From contig CM060734.1 of NCBI GenBank assembly GCA_030704615.1, positions 7,132,001 to 7,192,000 on the forward strand: a stretch of 60,000 bases of DNA. The letters run 5' to 3'. The notes below the pieces were generated by a model, which worked only from the letters and a program-made list of their open reading frames with translations, made no database searches and was not told where the DNA came from. Made by a program: the position numbers and the translations under genes. The DNA is from Takakia lepidozioides (Eukaryota > Streptophyta > Takakiopsida > Takakiales > Takakiaceae). This document shows, one piece after another, positions 18,161 to 29,112 of this stretch (its first letter is position 1; every line of letters begins with the position of its first letter).

Positions 18161-21030
18161 CTATGTCGATGGTCGAGGTGAAGAGAGCGGCATGCTTGAT
18201 GACAACGTGGTTCTCCAACTTGTCATAAGCCATACCAAGCTCGTCCAAGAAGCGTTTTCCGTTTTGTTGTTGTTGCACATGAGCGATGTATTTTTGAGGA
18301 AGTTGATTCGGGGGGCAGCAGAAGAATGTGTTCACCATAACCTATGATTGAAAGGGGAAGACGGGATTCCACGCTTGCAAGCTACCTGCGGAAGCAAGCT
18401 GCGATCTAGTTCGAGTGCGAGGTTCTGAGGACAGACCTCGATCGCAATGATCTTGTCGAAAGGCTGTGCAGGGTAAAGGATCCATAGCTACTTGGACGAA
18501 GGTCCTAAAACCATTGTCGTATAGCAGCTGGTAGGGTTTCTCTCGTTGCCAGTTGTAGGAGGGTGGTAAGCACGAGCTCCAGAAATAGCTCCCCGCTTGA
18601 GCTGGAATTCCACCAGAAGAAAACGGGTTGAAAGACTGAGCTGCATGCCATCCGTGCAGCGGGGGAGTACGGTGGCAGACACCTTGGCTTGGTGGGCAGA
18701 TCACAATCGTACGTTCGAAGCGCAAACAGGCAGTAGTGTTGAAGGCCAAGCTCCCGTTCACAGTGTCCGTCATGGCTGCAGGGAAAAACATCCAGAAAGC
18801 TCCTACACAAGGTTCTAAGAAGGGTTGTATGAGCAATTGATATAGAAAGGGGGACCTGCAGGCTGAGGGTGAACAGATTTCCCTAGTAACTGCACTTGTC
18901 GCCTCTGATGAAAAACCCAATGGCTTGGACCTTGCTGCTGCTGATGTGGTGCATGTTGGAAGAGGTGCCTGCCGTCAATTTGTGAAGGAGTTTTTTTTTG
19001 TTGCGCTTCCTCTGCGCGAGCTGCAGATTGACATCAAGAAGGGGCTGCTTGGCAAGGTCCCATTGCACCAGCGGCTGCAGATTGAGTTCCACTTTACTAA
19101 GGCAATCGCAAATTCATGCAGTTTGGTTTTGTTTGGTTTTGTGAAGACACAAAATGCCGATTCCAGCTGGAACGGGCAGTATCGGCCAGCCAAGGTGGAA
19201 TGATTCGTTGTTGAAAAAGCTGAGTGATCACGCTTTGGAATCGCTCAGCCAACATGGGTGATGGGCCCTGCCCTCCCTGAGCAATTGGCCCCTCATAAGC
19301 ATAAGCTGAGGTGGGTAACTCCAGATCACTCCTCATGGACCAGACCTGGATGAAGGAGTCCAAAATCCTTCAGAAGTCAAGCTTGCTGATGGTTTGGAAG
19401 CGACACATTTCGTCCTTGCAGATCTCAGAGGGAGAGGCAAGAAGGCGGTTTGTCGGAGCTGGTGCTGAATTGAGCTGCAATTGCCGGGACTAACCAGAAC
19501 CAAAGGCTTCACAAGCAACGCATGCGCCATGGATTCCCGAGAGATGCCGAAGCTATCGATGCACAACAACAGTAGGGTAGAAACACGAGCAGTAACAGGA
19601 AGGCGGAAACCATTCTAAGCCAACAATAATCGCTGGCGGGAGATGCGAATTAGACCAAGTTGATGGAACTTCAAGCTGGTCTTGGCCTTGGATTCCATGC
19701 AAAGATGGCCACATTACAGCAGGCTGCCTGTCCATAAGCCATGAAGGTGTTGCGCAGTGCATATGCTCTTGAAATCGCCCCAATTCCTGGTTTGTAGTCT
19801 CTAGGTCGAATAAGGCCTGGGCTACAGCCTCTTCGAACTCATCAGGCTCGAGCCCCTTCTCCTTCTGAATCTTCCTGCGTGCCGTAAACATGGCTGCTGC
19901 CTTGCCGTCCTGAAAGCTCGAGGAGGCAGGCCCACGCGCAGAGAAAAGCAAATCGCCTCCAGGGTGTGATACCCCACCCAACTGAGGTCGAGTTTTGGAG
20001 TTAATGAGCTCTTGGTGCCTGGAGAAGCCTGGAGGGGAACGGCCTCGGGAACCCGTAGATAACCCGGGAACAGGTTGTAATGGCAAAAACGTTTTGGTGT
20101 TAAAAAAAAAAGGGGGGGGCCTTTTTTATCTAATTTAAATGTTTAAAGAGCCTGGTTGGTCATATCTTTGTCAAATGAGCTCCGTTTGACTCAGTTTTTG
20201 AGGGGATAGCTGCAGAAAGGGGAAATCTACCTATCTAGACATGGTTTTTGTTTTTGGGACTCTGCTAAAAATCTATGGAATTTTTAGAGTGTGAGTGTGC
20301 CATGAAAGATCCACAATCCTGTCTCTAGAACCTGTGCTGGTCTATATGAGAGACAAATTTGTGGATGTACTCCTTGCATGGCTAGGGGAAATGAGGACGT
20401 AATTGAAGGGCAGATCTCTTCTCTTAGCTTGTGCACACAAGGGGACAGGATTTATGTTTCCCAAGGAACTCAGACTGATTTGAGTGGAGAACAGTTGGAC
20501 GAGTTGATTGCATAGATCAGGATTAGATCTTGCTTGGGCGGACTTCTATTCTTCCCCTCCATCTCTGTACTATTTTCATTACCTTGTACTCGTAGTTGCC
20601 AAAGCCTCTCTTGGTGGAGGCCAGTCAGTCCGGGGTTTTGGGCTGGGATATTCTGCAGGATCAGCATTGCAGCTGGATTTTGGTGTGGGGGTTGATGTTT
20701 TGATTTCTTGTGTTTGGATCCCCCCCCAACACCTGCATGCTTGACTGTGCGCCATGTTGGTTTTGTGTGGGCGCTTGCTTTCATAGGGATTAGGCTGGAT
20801 TTGATCACCGGTCAATCCTAGAGTATGCTGTCGGTGGTGAGGCTGGAGTGATGACCAGCAAGACCACCAGTGTTTCTTCTATGGTGGGGCTGGGTTGATG
20901 ACCAGCCAACCATAGGAGTTCTTGCGGTGGATGCAGGTGCAGGTGCCCTGAGCCATTGGGATATGACCCTTAAACTGCAACAGGTGCCCCCGTGTCACTA
21001 TTAGATTAGTACTAGAGCCTATAGTGTTAC
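18161..21030 (+). other. Long leader of the gypsy element with captured sequence
   Basis: About 2.9 kb lie between the 5' LTR and the gag start. Open frames here (for example 18342-18920 on -) show no recognisable domain. A ribosomal protein S7 exon sits at 19781-19891. Around 20101-20121 there is an A-run followed by a G-run. The 20.5-21.0 kb part is anonymous, with short repeats of gatgaccagc. The leader is unusually long for gypsy elements and may hold nested or captured host DNA. Confidence 0.5.
19781..19891 (-). pseudogene. RPS7: Ribosomal protein S7 (eS7) N-terminal exon fragment
   Basis: 37 codons read [19 protein letters not shown] followed by [18 protein letters not shown]. This is the start of cytosolic 40S ribosomal protein S7, which normally is about 190 residues and continues KSELKDLYI. 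Here the similarity stops after NQEL and no later exon is seen in the region. The exon lies in the gypsy leader, antisense to the element, so it is most likely a captured or inserted gene fragment rather than a working gene. Confidence 0.75.
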
Positions 21031-21265
21031 GTGGAGGAGGTGCACATTGTGAGTGTCATTACGGAGTTACCCAAGGGTTTTGAGGGGAGTACGGCTACAG
21101 GCAGTAACAGTGAGAGTGGGTTCACAAGACGAGGTATTCGGTTCAGACCACCTTCACCGCCACCCTCAATTACTGTAGAGTTAGACACAGACTCGGAGGC
21201 TTCATCAACAGGTATGCACTTTCATTCGCCATTGTTGTGGGACGACATGGAGGAGATGTATGGAG
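21031..21265 (+). pseudogene. Gag N-terminal segment of DNMT gypsy element
   Basis: It starts MEEVHIVSVITELPKGF and is rich in Ser, Pro and acidic residues up to about WDDMEEMYG. It is in the same orientation as the LTRs. Similarity then breaks, and the continuation of gag is found inverted, ending at 26962. The assignment as gag N-terminus follows from position and the inversion model, since this part of gag is poorly conserved. Confidence 0.5.
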
Positions 21266-22170
21266 CTACCAAGGGGCCTCGTTGGCTGCCGTGTCTCCAG
21301 TGCGGAGGTAGTCCAACACAACTGAATCCTCATGTATATCTTTGGCGCCACCTTGCTCATTGCTGGCCTCAGGGTCCTCAGACACTTGATCTACAGTCAT
21401 CCCTGTTGCAGGTCCAACCTGGCCTTCCGCTGCCAAGATACACAGAAATGCAGATGCATGCCATCCGGGCACCATCTCCTCGTCCGTCTCACCATGCCAC
21501 CGAGCTCCAGTGTCATCCTGTTGGCTCGTGCATGGATTGCGACTCAACCCATCTGCATTGCGATTGACCAAACCCGGTCGATGCACCACCTGAAAGTCAT
21601 ACTCTTGAAGGATGAGTGCCCACCGTGCAAGCTTCCCCGTAAGCTTGTCTGACTCCATCAACCATTTGAGTGGTTGGTGATCCGTGACAAAGGTGAAGAG
21701 ATTGCCGTATAGATAGCACCTGAAGTGTGCCACGGCCCACACTGCAGCTAAGCATTCTCCCTCATATGAGCTATACTTAGACTCTGCAGCGTTGTTCGAG
21801 CGGCTAGCATAAGTCACTACGAACTCTCTTCCCTCATCATCCACCTGTGTGAGCACCGCTCAAGCCCCAGCATGCTCCAATCTGTATGCAGCTGAAAAGA
21901 ACGCCCCCTGATAGGTCGTCTCAAGATGGGCGCCGAGGTCAACCTCGCCTTGAGCTCTTGAAAAGCTTGTTCTTGCTCATCTTCCCACTGCCACTCCTGG
22001 TCCAGCTTGGTTAGAGCCTTTGCAATGGCACTAAATCCTTTAACAAACCGTCTGTAATAGTTTGCTAAACCCATGAAAGCTCGAACTCGGCTCACATCCG
22101 TGGGGCGTGGAACCTGTGCAATGGACTCTACCTTAGTCTGCTGTACCCCCAATCCTCCAGGATATATCAT
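21266..22170 (-). pseudogene. RT connection and RNase H of DNMT gypsy element
   Basis: From 22170 down, VRAFMGLANYYRRFVKGFS and PILRRPIRGRSFQLHTDWS give the RT connection and the start of Ty3-type RNase H. A frameshift near 21850 leads into YASRSNNAAESKYSSYEGEC (catalytic Glu), then FVTDHQPLKWLM (catalytic Asp) and HRPGLVNRNADGLSR. The first catalytic Asp lies in HTDWS, where active copies usually have TDAS. The coding ends around VVLDYLRTG, at the inversion breakpoint. Confidence 0.9.
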
Positions 22171-22179
22171 GTGACCCAG

Positions 22180-23017
22180 ATACTCAATCTGGTTGTGAAA
22201 AAAACTTGCACTTGCCCGGATGTAACTTCAATCCGTGCGTCCTTAAGCGCTCAAATACCCCCTGAAGGTGTCTCTCATGCTCCTCCACCGTAGCACTAAA
22301 GATGATGATGTCATCTATGTAGCACCGAGCAAACTCCACCCCTGCTAGAATCCTGTCCATGACTCTTTGAAACTCAGCGGGAGCGTTTTTAAGCCCAAAT
22401 GGTAAGAACCTCCACTGGTATAGGCAATCCTTCCCGTGCTCATTGATCCCCCAGAATGCCGTCTTTTGCTTATCCGCCTCTTTGATCGGCAACTGGTGAT
22501 ATCCGGATCGTAAATCCAACGTGCTAAAGACCTTGGAATGCCCAATGGCATCAAAGATCTCCTCTGGTGTTGGCATGCCATACCTATCGGACTTGGTCTG
22601 ACGATTTACAGGCCGGTAATCACCGCACATACGTCTCTCCGTCCAATTGCCATAGACATCCTTCTTAGCTGGCATCACTGTGGCTGAAGAATACTCTCCA
22701 CCAAAGAGCTCCACCAAACCTGCCTCCCAGAGATCTTGAGTCCTCATCTGAATCAAAGACCTCTCCATGTCACTGTATCTATAGGGTCTCCGAAAGATTG
22801 GCGTGTCAGTGGCCAACTCAATACGGATCTCTTGACCCTTCAGTGCTCCCAAGTCCTTCAAATTGAAGGCAAAGCAATTCCTGTAAGCCCTTAGGAACCG
22901 CCGTATACGTCGTCTCTCTCCTCCGGTGACAATGGGTCCAATGTCAGGCTCCCAATTGTCCTCCGTAACTGCAACCTTAAGTCCAGTGGGCTTAGAGGTA
23001 GAGGACGCGTCCCGTGG
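22180..23017 (-). pseudogene. Ty3/gypsy reverse transcriptase
   Basis: The region copies the RNA genome into DNA. It reads ATVMPAKKDVYGNWTERRMC, DYRPVNRQTKSDRYGMPTPE, FSTLDLRSGYHQLPI, FLPFGLKNAPAEFQRVMDRI and the catalytic box CYIDDIIIF. It is in frame with the methyltransferase upstream, separated by one TAG stop at about 23018-23020. The preceding linker (about 22870-23017) contains RRRIRRFLRAYRNCFAFN, typical of the start of gypsy RT. A stop after FFSQPD near 22184 precedes the RNase H connection. Confidence 0.92.
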
Positions 23018-23020
23018 TTG

Positions 23021-24300
23021 CTATGCTGCAACCTCTTGAGCAGTACTCCCTTCCTGCTCAGTCAATGACAAGGCCTCATCCTGCCCCATCATCTCATCAT
23101 TGAGAGCCTCCTCATCCCGAGAAGAATCCCCAACCTCATCCATCACAGCTGCCTTGGCTGCCAACTCCCTCTGAACCTCGAGCACCTCCCACGTGTGCCA
23201 TGGATGTCTACACCCCGTGGTCCTCACCGGCTCGGCCCCACTCGCTGCCTGTACCGTCTCGGTAGGCAGAGAGACCATGAAGGGGAGTGCACTCCGCACT
23301 CTACGTTGCTCAGCCATAGCCAAGCTGATAATCCAGGTCAAGCAATTGAGATCCATTGCTTGCCCCAACACCTGACGCCGTGATGCCTCAGAAAGAGAAG
23401 GCACCGCCGTGGTCCCAGTGGAAAACCCCATAGCCTGCTCTCGCTGGTCGGCATTAGGCTCCACTAACTGCTGCAACTGAGCATCCCACAGGAGGCCAGG
23501 TCCACCATCCCGAAAAGCATGAGATCCTGGGAAGCTGAGCAGTGTAGGTAGTGCTGCTCGTGGTTGACCCACCCTGTTGACCACTGCCAAAGGCGAACGG
23601 TCATCGTGTCTCACACGTTGAGACTGCCTCTCTGTGTCCAAAATGTTGTCCACTATGAGGTGTGTTGGCCGCTGCACCCCATCAAATGCACGCTTGAGCA
23701 GTGCGGGTGGCATCAAGTTAGTCCACCATAGCCGTGGACGATGAGCCCGTGATCCCACTGCAGCTACATCCAGCAGCACTGCTGACCCAAGCCACGACCG
23801 GACTTGATGCACACTGGCCATCACCCTGGCCCAAGAATCGCCCATCAGTGGCACATTCTCCAAGATGTATGCTGGCGATACAACTTGATGAAGCTGCAAG
23901 TGGCGCAAAATCCGCACCATCTCCCAAAACAGACCCGTCCTCGAGTCTCGCAATCCATTGCCATGCCCAGCTGATGAATGCCCTTGGCAGGGCCAACCTG
24001 CCACTACCAGATCAATGGAGCCAACCTGCTCCAAATCCGGCGCCCCCAACAACGAAATGTCTACTGGCAAGGCTGTTGGTATCCACGAACAGACACTGGC
24101 AACAAAGCAGGGTACTGCTGTACCAACTGAGCAACATGGCGCAGTGAGACGCGTTGTGCAGTCTCATCCCTCTCCACATACAGGTAACGCCTTACCCGCA
24201 CACCTGCCTGTAGCACAGCAGCCAATCCGGTGCTGATCCCGCCAAACAAGTCCAGAAGGCAAATGCCTTCATCTGGATATTGCCACACAATAGGTGTGGT
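23021..24300 (-). pseudogene. Cytosine-5 DNA methyltransferase domain in gypsy pol (DNMT3/DRM-like)
   Basis: Motifs in order: I, LLDLFGGISTGLAAVLQAG (SAM site); II, YLYVERDETAQRV; IV, VVAGWPCQGHSSAG with the catalytic Cys; VI, AYILENVPLM; VIII, SRAHRPRLWW; X, MGFSTG with SEASRRQVLGQAMDLN. Spacing between I and IV and the GISTGL form resemble DNMT3/DRM rather than DNMT1. A 1-nt frameshift near 24065 separates motifs I-II from IV-X; each part is otherwise open, the larger 349 codons long. An acidic tail follows. Its place between protease and RT suggests it was made as part of the polyprotein. Likely role: CG-type methylation of element DNA, by analogy with published retrotransposon DNMTs. Confidence 0.9.
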
Positions 24301-26160
24301 ATCCAATGGTGACAACTGAGGTGGTCCTGGTGCAATACCCGCACTCTCCTCCTCTCCTAACGGTACAAAAGCCTCTACCCAGGCTTGTTGCACCCGTCGA
24401 TCAGCAACCTGCTGCAAATCCTTGCTCGTACCCCACAATGGAGTGTGAGCAACCATGGCAAGCAACTCCGCCACACCATGCATGTCATCCTGCTGTGCTG
24501 GAGGTGGCACATCCTCTGCATGGGCATTGCCTTCCAGCAACTCTCCAGGCCAACTAACTGCAGCTGTAAAGGCGGCTAGTGTTGGCATCTTGCCCCGTTG
24601 GGCAGCCGCAATACCCCCAATGAATGTCACAGGGAGCTGTGCATGACGACCATCCCCTGACTGCCATCCAGGCCTGTAGAATGCTGACTCCTCCCAAAAG
24701 TCCAGGGTGAAGCCCATGGGGTATAACACTGCCCCACCAACGATGACATCGTAAGAGACCGCGTCTGTCACAATGGCCTTGGCTCGCATTACTGAGCCAT
24801 CGATAGGATGATCCGGCTGCAGTCTAATGGCCAACTGATGCCGTGTCATGCCCCGAGCCTGCTCTGATCCTCCCAGAGATGTCTGTATCTGGAAAGGACA
24901 AGGCTCCATATCCGCCTCCATGAGGCCCAAACTGCAATAGCAGCTCTGCCCAACATCAGTGGCTGAGCTCCCGAGTCCAACAAGACCCGCAGTGGCCGGT
25001 ACTTCTTGCCTGCCGGTCCACTCAAAGAGAAAATGCCATCCTGGTTGTCTAACAAGACAACTCCAGGTGTCACCATGGCGTGCTCAAAGGCTGGCCTAGC
25101 TGGCAGCTCCGTCAACCTGGCAGCTGCAGCTTGCCAGGGCGCAGCCGTGGCAGTCTTGACCCTCAAATCCGAGTATCCCTCTGCCACTACACCTTCCACT
25201 AACTCCGTAGAAGATGAAGTGACCTCCCCACTCTCACAGAGTGTTGCTGCTAGTCTGAACACTGCAGCTGGTCTTACCCCCGGCGTCGCAATCATGGTTG
25301 CCGAGAACAGTGGGGCTTGACACACAGAGGTGGCTGCCCCCAATAACACACCGGCTGCACTAGTCTTGGTAGCAGGTGTCAGTGCTGCACGTGTAGCTCT
25401 CCCCAATGGCATAGAAACCTCCGCCTCGGTAACAGTCGGGCGAGAGCTAGGTGCCATGGATGGCGTTGACACTGTCTCCGCCAAGGTGAATGACTGAGGC
25501 AGCCTCGCTTGACGGCTTGCCTCCCCACGTTGTGGATCCAACTCCACCTCTGCACCTCGTGGCTCATGAACTCGTGCTGCTCCTCGAGTCACGGCTGCGG
25601 CAGACTCCACCTGCTCTAGTGGTAGTGCTGCTCCGCACATGAATCCCATGCCTCCCATATCTCCTCCCTCAGGAGCAGGAGGTGGACCATCCCGCTTGGG
25701 AGCCGGTACCGCCTGAGCTATAGCCATGGCAGCGAGCCTCTGCTCTAGCTGCTGAAGCCGATTGGCCATGCCTTGGTCAACACCCTTACCTCCGCGTCCT
25801 TGGCCATGTGGAGCTTGCCCTTGGCCTGCACCTCGTGCCCGACCACCTCGTCCTCTTTGGGCTGGTCCACCTCGCCCCCGGCCACCATTATTCCCTGGGC
25901 GCAACTCAGGATGCAAGTCATAACACTGGGCATCTCCATGCCCATACTTGCCGCAATGCCCACACTGCAACTATGCAGGCTGTGCTTGTGCCGGCCTTTT
26001 GCCACTCTCTGGGCAATCTCTCTTGACATGGGGTCCTCCACATGTCCAACATATCACCCCTGGTTGCTGTTGGCCTGCAAAAGATGCCACGGGCCTCTGC
26101 ACCTGAGGTCCCCTGTAAGCTCCATGGAACTTGGGCTGGGCAACCTTGCCCCCTGACCAC
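24301..26160 (-). pseudogene. Gag zinc knuckles and aspartic protease of DNMT gypsy element
   Basis: Two zinc knuckles are visible: CWTCGGPHVKRDC near 26050, and CGHCGKYGHGDAQC near 25965, separated by a TAG stop. A Gly/Arg-rich stretch (GNNGGRGRGGPAQRGRGG) and a coiled segment (NRLQQLEQRLAAMA) follow, then a long Ala/Thr-rich linker. The protease core is YRPLRVLLDSGAQPLMLG near 24960, with the catalytic DSGA. A frameshift near 24925 leads to MTRHQLAIRLQP, VSYDVIVGGAVLYPMGFTLD and a linker into the methyltransferase. Confidence 0.85.
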
Positions 26161-26164
26161 GCTG

Positions 26165-26962
26165 TTAGGCAGTCCCTTGTGCCTGTGGGCTGACAGCTGT
26201 GCCCCGTGCAGGCATGTCCTTGCCAAATCCAATTGTAACAACTCGCTCCTCCACCATGTTGAGCTCAATCCGCTCAGCCAGCAGAAACACATCTGCTAAT
26301 GTGGGTTGGGCTGCTTGCAACAGGGTTGCATCTCGCACCCTTCTCTTGAGCTCCTTGTCCAAAATTCCATACCAAAACTGGATTGCCTGAGCTTCAGTAA
26401 CCCCTTGGGTCACACTTATCAAGCGCCTCATACGAGTGTACGCCTCTCACAGGCTCTCACTGGGTTTGCGCTGGAAGTCTTGCAAACTTCGCAGCTTCTC
26501 TGTCCGTACACCTTGGTAGTTCCTCCGCAACTCCTGGAAGAACTCCACCACCGGGTTAAATCTAGGCACATGTGTTGTAGTCGTGGCAGGAGGAGTAGTA
26601 GCACCTTTTGAACTGGTACCACCTACAGAAGTACCAGCACTACTTGCTCCACTACTAGTGCTGGCAGTGGGAGCTATTGGTACTGATGCAGCTACTGGTC
26701 GCGTCGTGCCTCGAGTAATGGAGACGTAGTCAGGTGACCAATACATCCTCCACTCCTCAATCTCCGCTTCATGTCCTCGCATGAACTCGTGGTAATCGTC
26801 CATAGGCGGGCCTTCCAAATGCTGGAACAGTCCCTTCCACGCCATGAATGGGGTGAATAGCTGTGGATTGCGCATTTGCTGCAAATCACACCAGCTGTCG
26901 AACTCCTGGATAAAGTCATCCAACTCGATTGTGCCCACAGCTCCAAAGTACAGGGATCGGAT
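26165..26962 (-). pseudogene. Gag capsid region of DNMT gypsy element
   Basis: The region reads RIRSLYFGAVGTIELDDFIQ, then MAWKGLFQHLEGPPMDDYHE and, after a Ser/Thr-rich linker, SLRDFQRKPSESL. An in-frame TGA at 26447 is followed by EAYTRMRRLISVTQGVTEAQ and VFLLAERIELNMVEERV, a typical Retrotrans_gag ending. It joins the inverted block to the plus-strand integrase at about 26962. Confidence 0.8.
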
Positions 26963-28170
26963 CCTACGACGAGCCAAGAGGTTCAAGTGGGAGGGGACAC
27001 ACCTGCTCCGAGTGTGGGAGGATGGTCGAGTGAGGATTGTGCCTCACCCAACACAACGGGCACGGTTAGTGCGCCATGCCCATGAGGAGTTGGGGCATTT
27101 TTGGGGTGCGACGCACTCATAGTCTACTGCAGGGGCAGTATTGGTGGCATGGTATGCACACAGAGGTGCAACAATTTGTGGCTAGGTGCATGGTGTGTGA
27201 CAGGGTGCGTGCTTCATTCAACGCCCCTACTCTACAATTGCACCCTCTTCCGATCATGGGATTGGGCTATAGGTGGAGTCTTGACTTCGCAGGCCCATTG
27301 CCACTGACCATGCGCCACAACAAGTACGTGTTGGTGATGGTGGAGCACTTCTCCAAGTGGATTGAATTGGTTCCATTGCCTGATAAGGCTAGTGAGGGAG
27401 CTGCGTATGCATTCTTGGATTGTGTGCTTAGCCGATTCGGTGCTCCAGCTGAGGTACTCACGGACCAAGGGAGAGAGTTCTTGGGGGAGTTTCAGGCTTT
27501 GTGTGACAAGGCCTTGATAGACCACCGCACCACTTCTCGGGATCATCCTGAGGCCGATGGCTTAGCAGAGAGAGTTGTTCAGACAGTAAAGAGGGGTTTG
27601 CGCAAGTATGGCTTGCAGAAGGGACACCTAGGGATTGGGACCTTCAGTTACCCTGGTTAGCCATGGGCTACACGTTCAGCAAGCAAGCATCACTTGCCTC
27701 CTTCTCACCATACTTTCTTCTCTTTGGCCGAGAGCCGGATTTGCCTACATCCATTCGCAGAGAAGCTGCTACAGTTCTTAACCTTGACGATCCGGACGTG
27801 TGGGCACGTGCATGTGAGCAGCGTGCAGAGTTGTTCAAGAGAGTCATGCCCATGGCTTTCGAGAACCTTGCCATTGCACAACACCGTGATACGTTGAGGT
27901 ATGCTACCATACGTGGTGGGGGCTATCATCCTGGGGTTCGGAGATTCAACCCTGGTGACTATGTCTATCTGCAGCAGACTGCCCCTACGACCCTGGATGT
28001 GACTGCAGGACGTGTTATTTTGAGGGTTCGAGAGGTCTTGCCTTCAGGCGTCTTGGTCTTGGAGGGTCGGGATGGCATAACTTGGAAGGACCATGTGCGT
28101 AATTGTGCGCCATGTCACCTTCCGAATGTCGATGGCAGGATTGACCCAAACCTGGCAGTGGTATCTGCAG
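26963..28170 (+). pseudogene. Ty3/gypsy integrase
   Basis: The integrase inserts element DNA into the genome. It has the H2C2 zinc site (RHAHEELGHF and CMVCDRV), then the DDE core: LDFAGPLP (Asp), VLTDQGREFLGEFQ (Asp) and RDHPEADGLAERVVQTVKRG (Glu). The C-terminal part includes FLLFGREPDLPTSIRREAA and GDYVYLQQTAPTTLDVTAG. A frameshift near 27115 and another at 27640-27665 (around GHLGDWDLQLPW) break it. It starts at the inversion breakpoint and runs into the PHD finger without a gap. Confidence 0.92.
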
Positions 28171-28322
28171 GTTTGAGGTGCATGTTGTGTGGGTCTGCTA
28201 AAGGGGCAGCCACCATGCTGGTGTGTGATCGATGCTCTAGAGGTTGGCATATAGGATGCTTGACTCCACCTCTTGAGATGGTTCCGGATGGGGATTGGTT
28301 ATGTCCACATTGCATTGGATAG
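28171..28322 (+). CDS. PHD finger at the integrase C-terminus
   Basis: After the integrase tail, the frame continues into a complete C4HC3 zinc finger: CMLC, then CDRC, then GWHIGC, then WLCPHC, followed by IG and a stop. Spacing and the conserved Trp before the last CxxC fit a PHD finger, a family that often binds histone H3 tails. Many plant gypsy elements (chromoviruses) have a chromodomain here; this family seems to use a PHD finger instead, possibly to target insertion. The finger is intact in this copy and broken in those at 0.3 and 16.7 kb. Confidence 0.88.
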
Positions 28323-28568
28323 TGGGAGTGGATACAACCATGGAAGGCTAACAAGAAACGCAAGGCCCAGCTATTAGGAGACCTTGAACACACGAGGTCC
28401 TGGCTCAAGTTCACAGATTGCAAGACGGCGACTAACGATAGGGCTACTCTTGTACCCGGCCTCTTGGTCTATAGGGTTTGAGTGCAATAGGGACAGTGAT
28501 AGAGGACTTAGTACGGCTGTGGCTATTACATCTTGTAGCTATCTGGAGTTAGAGGGACCTATCCACCA

Positions 28569-29112
28569 GCTAGGGGGGCGATTGTGGCAAACTACTTTAT
28601 TGTGCATATATGTGTGGTGTGGTTTGGACAGCGATGTAGTTGTGTAGCGATACGTATGCGCACGACAGCTGTCAAGTTAAATAAGCACAGTGTGAAACTA
28701 GCTAGAATAAAGCTAGTTATTTGTATTTAACACTTGGATTTAGGTCAAGTGTTAAATCAGGTGTCAAGTTTAGTTTGACACCTGACCCGTCTTATCTTCA
28801 CGAGAGCAGCAGTCGCGCGGCTCATCTCTCTCGAGTTGAGCCTGCGCGACCGAGCTCCTGCATCGTTTAGGACTGAGTGTGCTCATGATGGGAGTGTAGG
28901 TTGCTGGGGTGGAGTCCCCACAGCTTGGGGGGTGCCCCTGGCTCGACTTCTGTTTTAACGAGTGATGTTGAGGGATTTCATATTTCTTGTGTTGAGAGTG
29001 TGTGTCCTTTTAGCTTTTCTTATCGATTGTGGCAGACTACTTTATTGTGCATATATGTGTGGTGTGGTTTGGACAGCGATGTAGTTGTGTAGCGATACGT
29101 ATGCACACGACA
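28569..29112 (+). repeat. Polypurine tract and 3' LTR region (A-B-A') of DNMT gypsy element
   Basis: The polypurine run gctaggggggcga (28569-28582) is followed by segment A (28583-28669, without the CTAGTGG minisatellite), segment B (28670-29025, near-identical to the 5' LTR) and segment A' (29026-29112). A and A' share the core gtttggacagcgatgtag. B+A' starts TG, ends CA and borders the possible AAGG duplication. Why segment A lies between the tract and B is not explained. Confidence 0.65.

Larger units (their letters stand above)
17736..29112 (+). mobile_element. Ty3/gypsy retrotransposon with DNA methyltransferase and PHD finger (internally inverted)
   Basis: This 11.4-kb element interrupts a CACTA transposase. 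It begins TGTCAAGTTA and ends CACACGACA, and both sides are bordered by AAGG (17732-17735 and 29113-29116), a possible 4-bp target duplication. Inferred original order: 5' LTR, long leader, gag, zinc knuckles, protease, cytosine-5 methyltransferase, RT, RNase H, integrase, PHD finger, 3' LTR. The block from about 21265 to 26962 is inverted: the gag N-terminus and the integrase read on +, everything between on -. Several stops and frameshifts make this copy inactive. De Mendoza and colleagues (2018) described retrotransposon-borne DNMTs in charophytes and dinoflagellates. Confidence 0.85.

Noticed and set aside
18342-18920. 192-codon minus-strand frame in the gypsy leader
   Set aside because: No domain, ordinary composition and overlapping frames on both strands; kept only as part of the leader description.
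23734-24236. Plus-strand frames of 92-137 codons opposite the methyltransferase
   Set aside because: They are the antisense shadow of conserved DNMT codons.
17736-29112. Interpretation as two separate gypsy elements in opposite orientation
   Set aside because: The minus-strand block lacks its own integrase and LTRs and the plus-strand part lacks RT; one element with an inversion accounts for all parts once.
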